NCBI RefSeq assembly: GCF_002906575.1
Contig: NZ_CP026309.1
Location: 496,001 to 560,000 of the forward strand
DNA: 64,000 nucleotides
DNA from: Salinigranum rubrum
GTDB lineage: Archaea > Halobacteriota > Halobacteria > Halobacteriales > Haloferacaceae
Direction: 5' to 3'
Position 1 is the first letter of the stretch. Each line of letters begins with the position of its first letter. Made by a program: the position numbers and the translations under genes. Positions 54,428 through 63,917 of the stretch are shown one piece after another. Below the pieces are notes generated by a model. That model ran no database searches. It worked only from the letters and a program-made list of their open reading frames with translations, and was not told where the DNA came from.

Positions 54428-56047
54428 ATGTTCGACGCATTGCGAGGCTGGCTCGCGTCTCTGGGGGAACGCCAGCCCGACGCCGAGGCGGACGGCGGCA
54501 TACGACTGAACGAGACGGGGACGCTCGCCGCGAGCGCACGCGAGTTCGAACTCGACCAGCTACTCGACGGGGTGGGGGCCCCCCTGTTCGCACTCGACGC
54601 GGAGGGGCGCGTCGTCATCTGGAACTCGGGAATCGAGGATCTCACCGGCGTTCCCGCCGAGGACGCCCTCGGCATCAGCCACGTGAGTGAGGCGTTCTAC
54701 CCCGACGGTCGCCGCGCGCAGACGCTCGCCGACAAGGTCCTCGAACACCCCGAGGACGCCGACCGCGAGTTCGGTCTCGACCGGATGGAGGCGGACACGC
54801 GCCTGTACACCGACTCCAGCGTCATGACCGACCGCCACGGCGTCGACCGCCACATCAGCTTCAACGCGATGCCGATCTACGACGGGGACGAACTGACCGG
54901 CGTGGTCGAGGTGGTCCACGACCGGACCGACGAGGTCGAAAAGAGCCAGCAGACGCAGGCGCTCGTCGACGAACTCGGCCGGACTATCCGCTCGGTCGGC
55001 GACGGAAACCTCGACGCCCGTGCGTCGTTCGTCGACGACAAGGGCGTCCTCTCCGACGACCTGCTCGTCGTGCTCGACGAGTTCAACGAGATGGCCGAGC
55101 GGTTCGAGACGCTCACCGCCGAGGTCGACGGGACGACACACACACTGAGCGACGCGATTCACCGCGCGGCCGACGCCGCGAGCGAAATCGAGTCGCAGGT
55201 CCACGACCAGAACGAACTCCTCGAGAAGGGTGCCGACGAGATGCAGGACCTCTCGGCGTCGATGGAGGAGATCGCCGCCACCTCCGACGAGGTCGCCTCG
55301 GCGGCCGAGCAGGTTCAGACGGCGGCAGAGGACGGACAGCACGCCGGCGAGAGCGTCCGGGCGGCCACCGACAACGTCATCGGCATCTCCGACGAACTCC
55401 TCGCGAGCGTCACCGAACTGCAAAAGCGGATGGGCGCCATCGAGGAGGTCGTCGAGGTCATCGCCGAGGTCGCGGACCGGACCAACCTCCTCGCGCTGAA
55501 CGCCAACATCGAGGCCGCGCGGGCGGGCGAGGCCGGTGACGGCTTCTCCGTCGTCGCCGACGAGGTCAAACAGTTGGCGAATCAGACGCACGAACACACC
55601 GAGGAGATCGCGACGAGCATCGAGAAGCTCCAGTCGCAGGCCGACAAGACGGTCGAGGCGAGCGAGGCCTCCCACGAACAGGTCGAGGTCGCCTCCGGGG
55701 AGATCGAGGACGTTCTCGACTCGCTCGAGGACATCGCCGAGGCCGCCGACGCCGCGGCGAACGGCGTTCAGGAGGTCGCCCGCGCGACCGACGGCCAGGC
55801 GACGAACATCGAGGAGGTGACGACGACCATCCAGACGATCCGCGAGCGCGCCCACGAGACGGAGGACGCCAGCAACGACATCACCGACGCGACGAGCCAC
55901 CAGTCCGTCGCTATCGACGACCTCCAGGCGCAGGTCGACGAACTCTGCGGCCGAACCGACTCGACGATGGACGTCTCCGAGGACGCCCAAATGGCGCGCT
56001 CCGACGGTGGTCGCCCCGAGCAGTCCGGGTTCGACTTCGACCGCTGA
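54428..56047 (+). CDS. Soluble PAS-domain transducer (Htr-type chemoreceptor)
   Basis: The 539-residue protein has a PAS domain (about 43-165), a HAMP-like helical stretch (about 180-235) and a long MCP signalling hairpin. The conserved tip is DRTNLLALNANIEAARAGE. There is no transmembrane segment, so it senses an internal or diffusible signal and would couple to CheA/CheW. Gln/Glu pairs in the adaptation helices suggest methylation sites. I chose ATG 54428 as the start because the upstream four codons are unlikely. Confidence 0.9.
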   Translation: MFDALRGWLASLGERQPDAEADGGIRLNETGTLAASAREFELDQLLDGVGAPLFALDAEGRVVIWNSGIEDLTGVPAEDALGISHVSEAFYPDGRRAQTLADKVLEHPEDADREFGLDRMEADTRLYTDSSVMTDRHGVDRHISFNAMPIYDGDELTGVVEVVHDRTDEVEKSQQTQALVDELGRTIRSVGDGNLDARASFVDDKGVLSDDLLVVLDEFNEMAERFETLTAEVDGTTHTLSDAIHRAADAASEIESQVHDQNELLEKGADEMQDLSASMEEIAATSDEVASAAEQVQTAAEDGQHAGESVRAATDNVIGISDELLASVTELQKRMGAIEEVVEVIAEVADRTNLLALNANIEAARAGEAGDGFSVVADEVKQLANQTHEHTEEIATSIEKLQSQADKTVEASEASHEQVEVASGEIEDVLDSLEDIAEAADAAANGVQEVARATDGQATNIEEVTTTIQTIRERAHETEDASNDITDATSHQSVAIDDLQAQVDELCGRTDSTMDVSEDAQMARSDGGRPEQSGFDFDR

Positions 56048-56287
56048 CACGGCTTCTTCTGGGTTCGTCCGCTGCTCCGTTCCGACCGGTTCGTCGACGT
56101 TCTCGACTCCTCTCCTCGGGGCAGACAGCGGACGTGGCCTCACCGCGCCCGTGTCTCGCGGGACCGCTGTCGCCTCCGCCACTCCCACGGCGCTGCACGA
56201 CTCACACCCGCTCGCTCAGTCGTTCACCCGCTCTCGGCGTCCGATTCTGTCCCGTCCACGGGGACTCGCCGGGGCTGCTCGCGCGTA

Positions 56288-57094
56288 TCAGTGACTCACC
56301 GTACAGCCGCCGCTGTACTCGACGTTCGCCACGCTCTCGATCGGGTCGTCGCCGCAGACGGGACAGTCGGGGTTCTGCCGGTAGGGGACGGTCTCGAACG
56401 TCATGTCCATCGCGTCGTAGAAGAGGAGCCTCCCCGCCAGCGTCTCACCGGCGTCCAAAAGGAGCTTCACCGCCTCGGTCGCCTGGATACACCCGACCGT
56501 GCCGGGGAGTACCCCCAGCACTCCGGTCGTCGCGCAGTCGGGGACCGTTCCCGGTTCGGGCGCTTCGGGGAACAGACACCGGTAGCACGGGCCACCGGGG
56601 TGGATGGTCGTCACCTGTCCCTCGAACTTGTAGATGGCGCCGTGTGCCAGCGGCGTGTCTGTGAGCTGGCAGTAGTCGTTCAGGAGGTAGCGCGTCGGGA
56701 AGTTGTCCGAGGCGTCGACGACGACCGCGTAGTCGTCGACGACGTCCACCCCGGACCGGTCGAGCCGGGTCTCGTACGTCTCCACCTCGACGTCGGGGTT
56801 GAGCCGCTCGACGAACGACCGCGCGCTCTCGGTCTTCGGGACGCCGACGTCGGCGTCGGCGTGGATGACCTGCCGCTGGAGGTTCGACCGCTCGACCACG
56901 TCGTCGTCGACGACGCCGAGGCGGCCGACGCCGGCCGCGGCGAGGTACTGGATGACCGGCGAGCCCAGCCCACCGGCACCGACGACGAGGGCGCTCCCGT
57001 CGAGCAGGCGCTTCTGTCCCTCCGGTCCGACCTCGTCCATGATGATGTGCCGCGAGTATCTGTCCAGCTGTGTCGCGTCCAGAGAGAGGCTCAT
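56288..57094 (-). CDS. ubaA: SAMP-activating E1-like protein UbaA
   Basis: The 268-residue MoeB/ThiF-family protein has GAGGLGSPVIQYLAAAG, the catalytic Cys in PDCATTGVLG (C187) and two zinc pairs (C170/C173 and C244/C247). It adenylates ubiquitin-like SAMPs for protein sampylation, tRNA thiolation and molybdopterin sulfur transfer, as established in Haloferax volcanii. Confidence 0.9.
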   Translation of the reverse strand: MSLSLDATQLDRYSRHIIMDEVGPEGQKRLLDGSALVVGAGGLGSPVIQYLAAAGVGRLGVVDDDVVERSNLQRQVIHADADVGVPKTESARSFVERLNPDVEVETYETRLDRSGVDVVDDYAVVVDASDNFPTRYLLNDYCQLTDTPLAHGAIYKFEGQVTTIHPGGPCYRCLFPEAPEPGTVPDCATTGVLGVLPGTVGCIQATEAVKLLLDAGETLAGRLLFYDAMDMTFETVPYRQNPDCPVCGDDPIESVANVEYSGGCTVSH

Positions 57095-57172
57095 ACCCCC
57101 GGATTCGAGACGCGCGCGTATAAGCTCCGTCCCCCCTCTCGTTCCTTCGCCAGTCCCCGCTGCTCACTGGCC

Positions 57173-57916
57173 TCAGAACAACGCCGCGGCCAGGAGTGCC
57201 CGGACCAGACTCGCGACGGCGTGGGCCACGACGGCCGCGGCGAGGTCGTACCGCCAGTAGAGGGAGCCGAACACGACGCCGCCGACGAACGGGCCGACGG
57301 CAGCGGCCCCGATTGCGAGGAGGTCGACACCGCCGACTGCCGCGGCAGGAACCGCCGCGGCGCCGCCCAGTGTCGCCGCCGCGAGGATGCCCGCCCACAC
57401 GCTCGTCCGCGTCACCCCGCCGTCGGTGGCCGGGCGCGTCGTCCACGCGACCCAGACGACGAACGTCATGACGCCGAACCGGAGGACGAGTTCGGTGACG
57501 ACGCCGCCCGCGACGCTCGCGAGGACGGCGAGCGCCCCGCCGTCGACCCACCGGTCGAGGAGGGCCGGGTCACCACCCGCCGCGGCCACGACACCGTGGA
57601 GGCCGAGCGTGAGGAGCGTCACCCCCACGCCGACCAGCGCCGGGAGCCGGTAGGCGCGGACGCCGTCGCCGGGGAGACGGTCGGGAGCGAGGGTCCGCAG
57701 CCCCACGTCCGGGGCGAGCGCGGCACCGACGAACGCCGCGAGGCCGACGCCCCCGACGCCGCTGACGATGATGACGACCAGCGCCAGCCACCGCGGGACG
57801 TCCGCCAGCGGCTCCAGCGCCGTGACGAACGGGATGGTTCCGAGCACGGCTAACACCCCGACCGCGAACGGCGGGCCGACCCGCCGTGGGCTCACGAGCC
57901 GTGTCTCCAGTGCCAT
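57173..57916 (-). CDS. Multi-pass membrane protein, possible degenerate CPBP/CAAX-like
   Basis: The 247-residue protein has about six to eight hydrophobic segments. TELVLRFG and VAHAVASLV near the C-terminal half weakly match the CPBP motifs (E-x3-R and H), but the usual EE pair is reduced to one Glu. It may be an inactive or diverged CPBP membrane protein. No operon partner is evident. Confidence 0.55.
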   Translation of the reverse strand: MALETRLVSPRRVGPPFAVGVLAVLGTIPFVTALEPLADVPRWLALVVIIVSGVGGVGLAAFVGAALAPDVGLRTLAPDRLPGDGVRAYRLPALVGVGVTLLTLGLHGVVAAAGGDPALLDRWVDGGALAVLASVAGGVVTELVLRFGVMTFVVWVAWTTRPATDGGVTRTSVWAGILAAATLGGAAAVPAAAVGGVDLLAIGAAAVGPFVGGVVFGSLYWRYDLAAAVVAHAVASLVRALLAAALF

Positions 57917-58047
57917 ATCGGTGTGCAAGTCGTCGTCGGTTAAGAAGGCACGTACACGCGGCCGTCGTCGGAGCCGTGTCTCGGTTCGAGACGCGACGGA
58001 GCCACGACTCCGCGTGACGAGCGAACGGCGTGAGAACGGAGGGGGTT

Positions 58048-58638
58048 CTACTTGCCGCGGCGGCGGCTCGAACCCTGGCTCGGGCGGATGTGTTCCGTCC
58101 CCTTGCCACGGTTGTTGAGACCGCGGTTCGCCTTGCCGGCGTTGGTCAGTCCGCGGAACGCGCGCCCGGTGTGGTTGTCGTCACAGATCCAGTTGAGCTC
58201 CGAGTCGCTCTGGATGGCGGGATGGACGGGGTCCACGAGGATGACCTCGTGCCACTTCTGGGAGCCGTCCTCGCCGACCCAGTAGGAGTTGAGCACGCGC
58301 ATGTTCGGGTGCTTCCGTGCGGCGCGCTCCTCGGCGATGCGCTGGATGTTCTTGCGACGACCGATGCGGTTGACGCCCTGACGCTTCGAGCGGCGACCGG
58401 CCTTGTGCCGCTGCTTGCGGGCGTTCCCCTTGCGGACGGAGACGCGAACGACCGTAATGCCCTGCTTGGCCTTGTAGCCGAGTTCGCGCGCCTTGTCCAG
58501 CCGCGTGGGTCGGTCGATGCGGACGATAGCGCCCTGGTCGCGCCACTCCTGCTTTCGTTGCCACTGCAGCTCGGCGAGTTTCCCCTCCTTGGGGTTTCGC
58601 CAGGCTTCCTTGATGTGTGAGTAGAAGCTTCGTGCCAT
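58048..58638 (-). CDS. rpl15e: 50S ribosomal protein L15e
   Basis: The 196-residue basic protein starts MARSFYSHIKEAWRNPKEGK and ends SQGSSRRRGK, matching archaeal/eukaryotic L15e in length and pattern. It is a large-subunit protein. Alone in its orientation block here, it probably has its own promoter. Confidence 0.95.
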   Translation of the reverse strand: MARSFYSHIKEAWRNPKEGKLAELQWQRKQEWRDQGAIVRIDRPTRLDKARELGYKAKQGITVVRVSVRKGNARKQRHKAGRRSKRQGVNRIGRRKNIQRIAEERAARKHPNMRVLNSYWVGEDGSQKWHEVILVDPVHPAIQSDSELNWICDDNHTGRAFRGLTNAGKANRGLNNRGKGTEHIRPSQGSSRRRGK

Positions 58639-58897
58639 GATTTACACCGCGGGCGCTTGCGATTCAACGTCGGCTCTCGCCTCCCGGAGACGTCGTGTCT
58701 CCCGTGTCACATTTCGTCCCGTATCCCCGGAGGGGCTCACGGGTGCCCACTGGCGTGCCCGCGGGCCAGCGAGTTACCCGAACTTTCCCCGTCGCGCTGT
58801 TAAGGACTTCGAATCGGCACGGCTCCGGGTCACGTTCCGTTCGCGGGAACCGAGGACGCCAGCGGGGACGCCAGCGACGGGGCGACAGAAGAGCGCG

Positions 58898-59233
58898 TCA
58901 GCAGGTCGCGACGAGTTCGAGCCACGCCGCGACGGACGTGCCGCTGTCCGTGAGGACGACTGCGTCGCCGTCGCGGTCGACGAGGTCGGTTCGTTCGAGT
59001 TCCGGGAGGACGAGGTGGTGTAGCGTGACGGACGGTGTGCTCCACTGGTTCGTGTCGTCGTCTTCGAGCATCGCCGAGAGCGAGTCGAACGGCACGCTCC
59101 CGCCGTGACGACGAAGGACGGAGAGCACGTGTCGCCGCCGCTCTGTGGTGATCACACCGAACAGTTCGTCAGCGGTGAGTCCGGTCTCTGCCGTGGGTAG
59201 ATGGGCGTCTACTGTCGTGGGTGGGGAGGGCAT
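58898..59233 (-). CDS. DUF7344-like HTH protein
   Basis: The 111-residue protein has the pattern ELFGVITTERRRHVLSVLRRHGG and TPSVTLHHLVLPELERTDLVDRDGD of haloarchaeal winged-helix DUF7344 proteins. It follows the Bat-like gene by about 55 bases and could regulate or be regulated with it. ATG 59233 fits the domain better than one 36 bases upstream. Confidence 0.7.
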   Translation of the reverse strand: MPSPPTTVDAHLPTAETGLTADELFGVITTERRRHVLSVLRRHGGSVPFDSLSAMLEDDDTNQWSTPSVTLHHLVLPELERTDLVDRDGDAVVLTDSGTSVAAWLELVATC

Positions 59234-59287
59234 GTCGGTACGATCACCTCGTCTACGTTCTCTCCTCAACCGGTATGAGAAATTGGG

Positions 59288-61822
59288 CTAACTGATTAGG
59301 TTCTTCGACTCGTAGAGCGCTTCGAACACGCGACGCTGTGCGAGTCGGAGGTGCTTGTGGAACGTCGGCGGGGTGATGTCCATCGTCTCCGCGAGCGCCG
59401 CGCCGTCGGTCGTTCGAGGCCAGTCGAAGTAGCCGCTGAAACACGCGAGTTCGAGTGCGGTCGACTGCCGCTCCGTGAGTCGGTCGTTCACGACCGATCG
59501 GAACGCCGCGGGCGTCCGCGCCGACCGGGTCGTCGTCCGCTGCGCTTGCAGATCGAGGTCGGGGTACGTCTCGGTGATCACGTCGACCGCCTCGCGGACG
59601 TTCGTGGCGGGTACCTCGACCGTCAGCGACAACTCACCCCCCTCGACGCGCGCCGAACGCATCCGGCTGTCGAACCGCCTGAACTGCGAGACGAGCGCCG
59701 CACCCGTGGTCCGGAGTTGGACGCGCGGTCCCGTCCCGTCGGTGTCGATAACCCTCGTCCCCCTGACGGTCTCGAACGCCTCGCAGGCGGCGGCGAACTG
59801 TGTCGGTTCGACACCGCTGACGCTGTAGTGCGCGACGTAGGTGTCGTCGCCGACCGGGACGATTCGGTCGACGACGAACTCGAACGAGGCTTCGGGGCCG
59901 AGCCGTTCGGTGAACGGCGTCGCGAGGGCGTTCGAGGTGAACTCGAGGCTGGCGACGCTGTCGTTGACCAGGACGTTCTTCCGTTCGAGCGCGCTGACCG
60001 CGAGCCCGACCGCCGTGCCGAGTTCGGCGAGCAACGCGCGCTCGTTCGGGTCGAACCCCTCCCGGCCGGACCGGAGGGCGAGCACGCCGAACGTCCGGTC
60101 GTCGTACCGAAGCGAGAGCGCGGCGGCGTCGCCGTCGGTCACCACGCGCCCGGCCGCGTCCGTCGCCTCGGCGACCAGCGACGGAACCGCCGCCCGCCAT
60201 CCCGTCTCGTGCCACGGTTCGCCGCTGCCCGTCGTGATCGGGTCGCCCGTCCAGCGCTGGGTGCCGATGGCCGCTTCTTGGTACGTGTCGTCGTCGACGA
60301 GCCGCTCGCAGACCAGTCGGTAGATGCCGTCGCGTGTCTCCGCGCGCATCGCGCCGTGGATGGCGTCGAAGACGCGGAGCGCGAGACGGTTGAGCCGTTC
60401 GACCCGCTCGCGGTGCTCTCTGAGGGCGTTCTCACGCCGCTTGCGGGCCGAGATGTCCCGGACGACGCCGATTCGCTCGTATCCGTCGCTCGTTTCGAGC
60501 AGCGAGAACGTCGCTTCCGCCGGAAACGACTCGCCCGCTCTGGTTTCGAGCCTCGCCTCCAGCGTGGCCTGCTGGCGTCGTCCCTCGACGAGTGCGCTCT
60601 CCAGTTCCTTCGCCGTCGTGCGGACGTCGTCGTCGACGACTGTGGACGCGTGCGACCCGAGCAGCTCCGCGCGTGGCCACCCCGTCATCTCGACGTACGC
60701 CTCGTTCACGAGCGTGAACCGTCCCTCCGGGTCGACGGTGTACACGCCGTCGCTCAGCGTCTCGAACACCGTCTCGTACCGTTCGAGTTCGCGCTCGCGC
60801 TCGTGGCGGTCGACCGCGCTCGCGAGCAGGGCGGCGACGCTCCTGACGAAGTCGGCGTCCTGTCCGGAGAACGACCGGCTCGTGGTGTCGTGCGCTCCCA
60901 GTATCCCCCACGGCTCCTCCAGCGAGCCGATGACGGCGCTGATCCCGCTCTCGACGCCGTGGTCGGCGAGGAGCGGCGGATCGGTGAACCGGGTCTCGGT
61001 CGACAGTTCCTCGACGCGAACCGGTTCGCGCTGCTGGAGCGTGTAGCCGGCCTGCGAGTTCGTGTCCGCCGGGACGGTCGCCGTGCCGACGACACCGGGG
61101 TCCCACCCGACGCCCGACCGGAGGTGCAGTTCGCTCTCCTCGTCGTGCAGGTCGAGCACCTTGCAGCAGGCGACGTCGAGCGTGTCCACGACCGTCTCAC
61201 AGACGTGGTGCATGAACTCGTCGATGTCGGTGGCGGCCAGCGCACGCTGTCCGAGTCGCGCGACGACGTGCTGTTGACGGACGTGCGCGCGGACCTCCCG
61301 CTCGCGGCGGACGCGTTCGGTGACGTCCCGGAAGTAGACCGACAGCCCCGTCTCCGAGGGGTACGCCTCGACGGCGAAGGTGGTGTCCAACGGCGGGTAG
61401 TGCTCTTCGAAGGACACCGACTCCTGCGTCTCCATCGCTCGACGGTACTCTCTCTCGAAGGTGGACCCGACCGCCTCGGGGAACGTCTCCCAGATGGGTC
61501 GCCCGCGGAGTTCGTCCGCCGTCCGGCCGAGGAGACGCTCCGCCTGGTCGTTGAGGTGGGTGAACCGCCAGTCGGTGTCGACGGCGAAGAACGCGTCCGT
61601 GATTCGCTCGTACACCTCGGCGTCCGGTGGCGACAGCCACCAGACGCGGGCGCGCGACCCGACCTTCTTGGTCTCGACGTCGGCCTCGTCGGCCAACCGG
61701 GAGAGGTGTTTGTGTGCCGTTCGGCGCACACAGCCGACGGTCGTCGCCACCTCGGTCGCCGTCATCGGCTCTCCCGGGTGTCGCTGGAGGCACCGATACA
61801 CCCCCGCTCCCACATCACTCAT
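59288..61822 (-). CDS. Bat-like sensor regulator (wHTH-PAS-GAF-PAS-GAF-HTH_10)
   Basis: The 844-residue protein has an N-terminal winged helix (about 15-60), PAS (about 68-165), GAF (about 190-330), PAS (about 345-460), a second GAF (about 480-610) and the bacterio-opsin-activator-type domain. It ends in HTH_10 (TERQSTALELACFSGYFDWPR...). Such proteins respond to oxygen, light or redox and activate target genes. The additional N-terminal wHTH gives it two DNA-binding ends, which is uncommon. Confidence 0.85.
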   Translation of the reverse strand: MSDVGAGVYRCLQRHPGEPMTATEVATTVGCVRRTAHKHLSRLADEADVETKKVGSRARVWWLSPPDAEVYERITDAFFAVDTDWRFTHLNDQAERLLGRTADELRGRPIWETFPEAVGSTFEREYRRAMETQESVSFEEHYPPLDTTFAVEAYPSETGLSVYFRDVTERVRREREVRAHVRQQHVVARLGQRALAATDIDEFMHHVCETVVDTLDVACCKVLDLHDEESELHLRSGVGWDPGVVGTATVPADTNSQAGYTLQQREPVRVEELSTETRFTDPPLLADHGVESGISAVIGSLEEPWGILGAHDTTSRSFSGQDADFVRSVAALLASAVDRHERERELERYETVFETLSDGVYTVDPEGRFTLVNEAYVEMTGWPRAELLGSHASTVVDDDVRTTAKELESALVEGRRQQATLEARLETRAGESFPAEATFSLLETSDGYERIGVVRDISARKRRENALREHRERVERLNRLALRVFDAIHGAMRAETRDGIYRLVCERLVDDDTYQEAAIGTQRWTGDPITTGSGEPWHETGWRAAVPSLVAEATDAAGRVVTDGDAAALSLRYDDRTFGVLALRSGREGFDPNERALLAELGTAVGLAVSALERKNVLVNDSVASLEFTSNALATPFTERLGPEASFEFVVDRIVPVGDDTYVAHYSVSGVEPTQFAAACEAFETVRGTRVIDTDGTGPRVQLRTTGAALVSQFRRFDSRMRSARVEGGELSLTVEVPATNVREAVDVITETYPDLDLQAQRTTTRSARTPAAFRSVVNDRLTERQSTALELACFSGYFDWPRTTDGAALAETMDITPPTFHKHLRLAQRRVFEALYESKNLIS

Positions 61823-61913
61823 ACCTCCCGTTCCGAGTCGGAGACGGTAAGTGTTCCTTCGAAGGAACGGCCCGCCCGTGGTGCTTAATCCCCCTCACGT
61901 CGTAGGCTAGCGA

Positions 61914-62819
61914 ATGACGGACGACCCGGCCGAGCGGGACGACCTGAAGCCACACCAGCGGGTCGTCGACGGCCGCGGCGTCTACGACGAGCGCAACCGC
62001 CTCAACGACCTCACCGGCCGCGAGTGGAAGTTCGCCACCAAGTCGGTCATCACCGAGTCGTACCCTCCGGACTTCCAGCACGACTTGCGTTCCGAACACG
62101 GGGGACAGAAGCCGCCTCGGCTCTGCCTGGACCTCGTCGAACGGTTCAGCAAGGCCGGCGACCTGGTGTTCGACCCCTTCGCCGGCGTCGGCGGCACGCT
62201 CTTCGGGGCGAGCCTCGCCGAGTACGAGGGCACCGGCCGTCGGGAGGCGGTCGGGTTCGAGCGGGTACAGCGGTGGGTCGACCTCTATCACACGGTCCTC
62301 GACCGGGAGAACGCCGACCGCGCGGCGCGCGGGGAGGGACCGTTAGCGGCGGGGGAGATGCGCCACGGCGACTGCTCGCGACTCGTCCGTGACCTCTCCT
62401 CCGAGAGCGTCGACCTCCTCCTCACCGACGTCCCGTACTGGTCGATGGACGCCGTCTCACAGACGCGCAACCCCGACCGAACGAGAGCGAGTAAACTCGG
62501 TCGGTTCGACCTCGACGGCGACGACGCCCCACAGTCGAAAGCGGAGTGGCTCTCCGAGATGGCCGCGTCGTTCGACTCGTTCTCGCGGGTGCTCCGTGCG
62601 GGGGCGTACGTCCTCGTGTTCATCGGCGACATGTACCGCGAGTCGTCGTTTCACTTCCTCTCGGCGGACCTCGCCCGGGCGCTCCAGTCGACGGGGCTCA
62701 CCCTGAAGGCCGACCTCATCTGGTACGACCCGACGAAGTCGTTGCACGTCTACGGCTACCCCTTCGCGTTCGTCCCCTCGATGGTCCACCAGCACGTCCT
62801 CGTCCTCCGCGCGGAGTGA
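61914..62819 (+). CDS. DNA methyltransferase, chromosomal orphan
   Basis: The 301-residue protein has SAM motif FDPFAGVGGTLFGAS and the catalytic motif TDVPYWSMD. It is an amino-methyltransferase of the N4-cytosine or N6-adenine type, with DVPY in place of the usual DPPY/SPPY. No restriction partner is adjacent. Haloarchaea widely carry an orphan CTAG methylase, so a housekeeping modification role is possible but unproven. Confidence 0.75.
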   Translation: MTDDPAERDDLKPHQRVVDGRGVYDERNRLNDLTGREWKFATKSVITESYPPDFQHDLRSEHGGQKPPRLCLDLVERFSKAGDLVFDPFAGVGGTLFGASLAEYEGTGRREAVGFERVQRWVDLYHTVLDRENADRAARGEGPLAAGEMRHGDCSRLVRDLSSESVDLLLTDVPYWSMDAVSQTRNPDRTRASKLGRFDLDGDDAPQSKAEWLSEMAASFDSFSRVLRAGAYVLVFIGDMYRESSFHFLSADLARALQSTGLTLKADLIWYDPTKSLHVYGYPFAFVPSMVHQHVLVLRAE

Positions 62820-62840
62820 GTCTCTGAACGGGAGTCGATC

Positions 62841-63800
62841 TCAGCGGTAGTCGAGGTCAGCGAGGCTCTCGGCGAGGACGCCCGCGGAGTCTTCGAGCGC
62901 CTCCCGTTCCTCCGCAGGGAGGTCGTGTTCGACGACGTTCCGGACCCCGTCGCGGTTGACCACGCACGGGACGCTCGCGTACACGTCGTCGATGCCGTAC
63001 TCCCCTCCGAGGAGGGTGGAGACGGTGAGGATGGAGTTCTCGTCGCGGAGGACGGCCTCGACGATTTCGGTGGTGGCCAGCGCGATGGCGTAGTTCGTCG
63101 CGCCCTTCCGCTCGATAATCTCGTAGGCGGCCTCGCGGACCTCGCGTTCGACCTCTTCTTTCGCCTCCTCGGAGACTCCCCCACAGTGTCTGGCGGCGTA
63201 GGTCTCGTAGGGGACGCCGGCGACGTTCGTCGAACTCCACAGCATCACCTCGCTGTCGCCGTGTTCGCCGACGACGTAGCCGTGGACGTTCTTCGGGTCG
63301 ACGTCGCACTCCCTGCTCAGGACGTGTCTGAACCGCGACGTGTCGAGGACGGTTCCCGACCCGATGACCCGCTCTTCGGGCAGGTCAGACACCTCCCAGG
63401 AGACGTACGAGAGGACGTCCACCGGGTTGGTGACGACGAGGAGGACGCTGTCGTCCGCGAGTCCCTCCGTTATCTGGGGAATCATCTCCTCGAAGATGCC
63501 CGCGTTCCGCTCCAGCAGGTCGAGTCGGGACTCGCCGGGGCGCTGGTTCGTCCCCGCCGTGACGACGACGACGTCGGCGTCCCAGCAGTCCTCGTACCCG
63601 CCGGTCGAGATGTCGACGGGCGGCGTGAAGTACGCCCCGTGGCTGAGGTCCATCCGCTCGCCCTCCGCCTTCTCCTCGTCGATGTCGACGAGGACGAGTT
63701 CGCTCGCAACCCCGCTGCTCATCAACGAGAACGCCGTCGCGGCCCCGACGCTTCCGACGCCGACGACGGCGACCTTTCCGCGGGTTCGAGTGGTGGCCAT
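62841..63800 (-). CDS. ldh: L-lactate dehydrogenase (NAD-dependent)
   Basis: The 319-residue protein has GVGSVGAATAFSL (NAD site), the specificity loop TAGTNQRPGESR with Q86 at the position that is Arg in malate dehydrogenases, DTSRFR (D153/R156) and catalytic H180 (GEHGDSE). Gln at the specificity position indicates lactate rather than malate. A TATA-like CTATATCTTTAC (about 63823-63834) lies about 25 bases before ATG 63800, so the mRNA is probably leaderless. Confidence 0.8.
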   Translation of the reverse strand: MATTRTRGKVAVVGVGSVGAATAFSLMSSGVASELVLVDIDEEKAEGERMDLSHGAYFTPPVDISTGGYEDCWDADVVVVTAGTNQRPGESRLDLLERNAGIFEEMIPQITEGLADDSVLLVVTNPVDVLSYVSWEVSDLPEERVIGSGTVLDTSRFRHVLSRECDVDPKNVHGYVVGEHGDSEVMLWSSTNVAGVPYETYAARHCGGVSEEAKEEVEREVREAAYEIIERKGATNYAIALATTEIVEAVLRDENSILTVSTLLGGEYGIDDVYASVPCVVNRDGVRNVVEHDLPAEEREALEDSAGVLAESLADLDYR

Positions 63801-63917
63801 GCTATTCACTCGAACGAGAGTAAAGATATAGGTTGGGGCCGTCGACCCGGTCAGGGGTCGACGACGGTCGGGAGAACGGAAAGGTCCGTCGCGCGTCGCT
63901 CTCTCGCGGAGCGAGCC

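Noticed and set aside
59351-61888. Rightward open frame of about 845 codons opposite the Bat-like gene
   Set aside because: Its composition is Arg/Val/Glu repeats, while the opposite strand encodes clear PAS/GAF/HTH domains.
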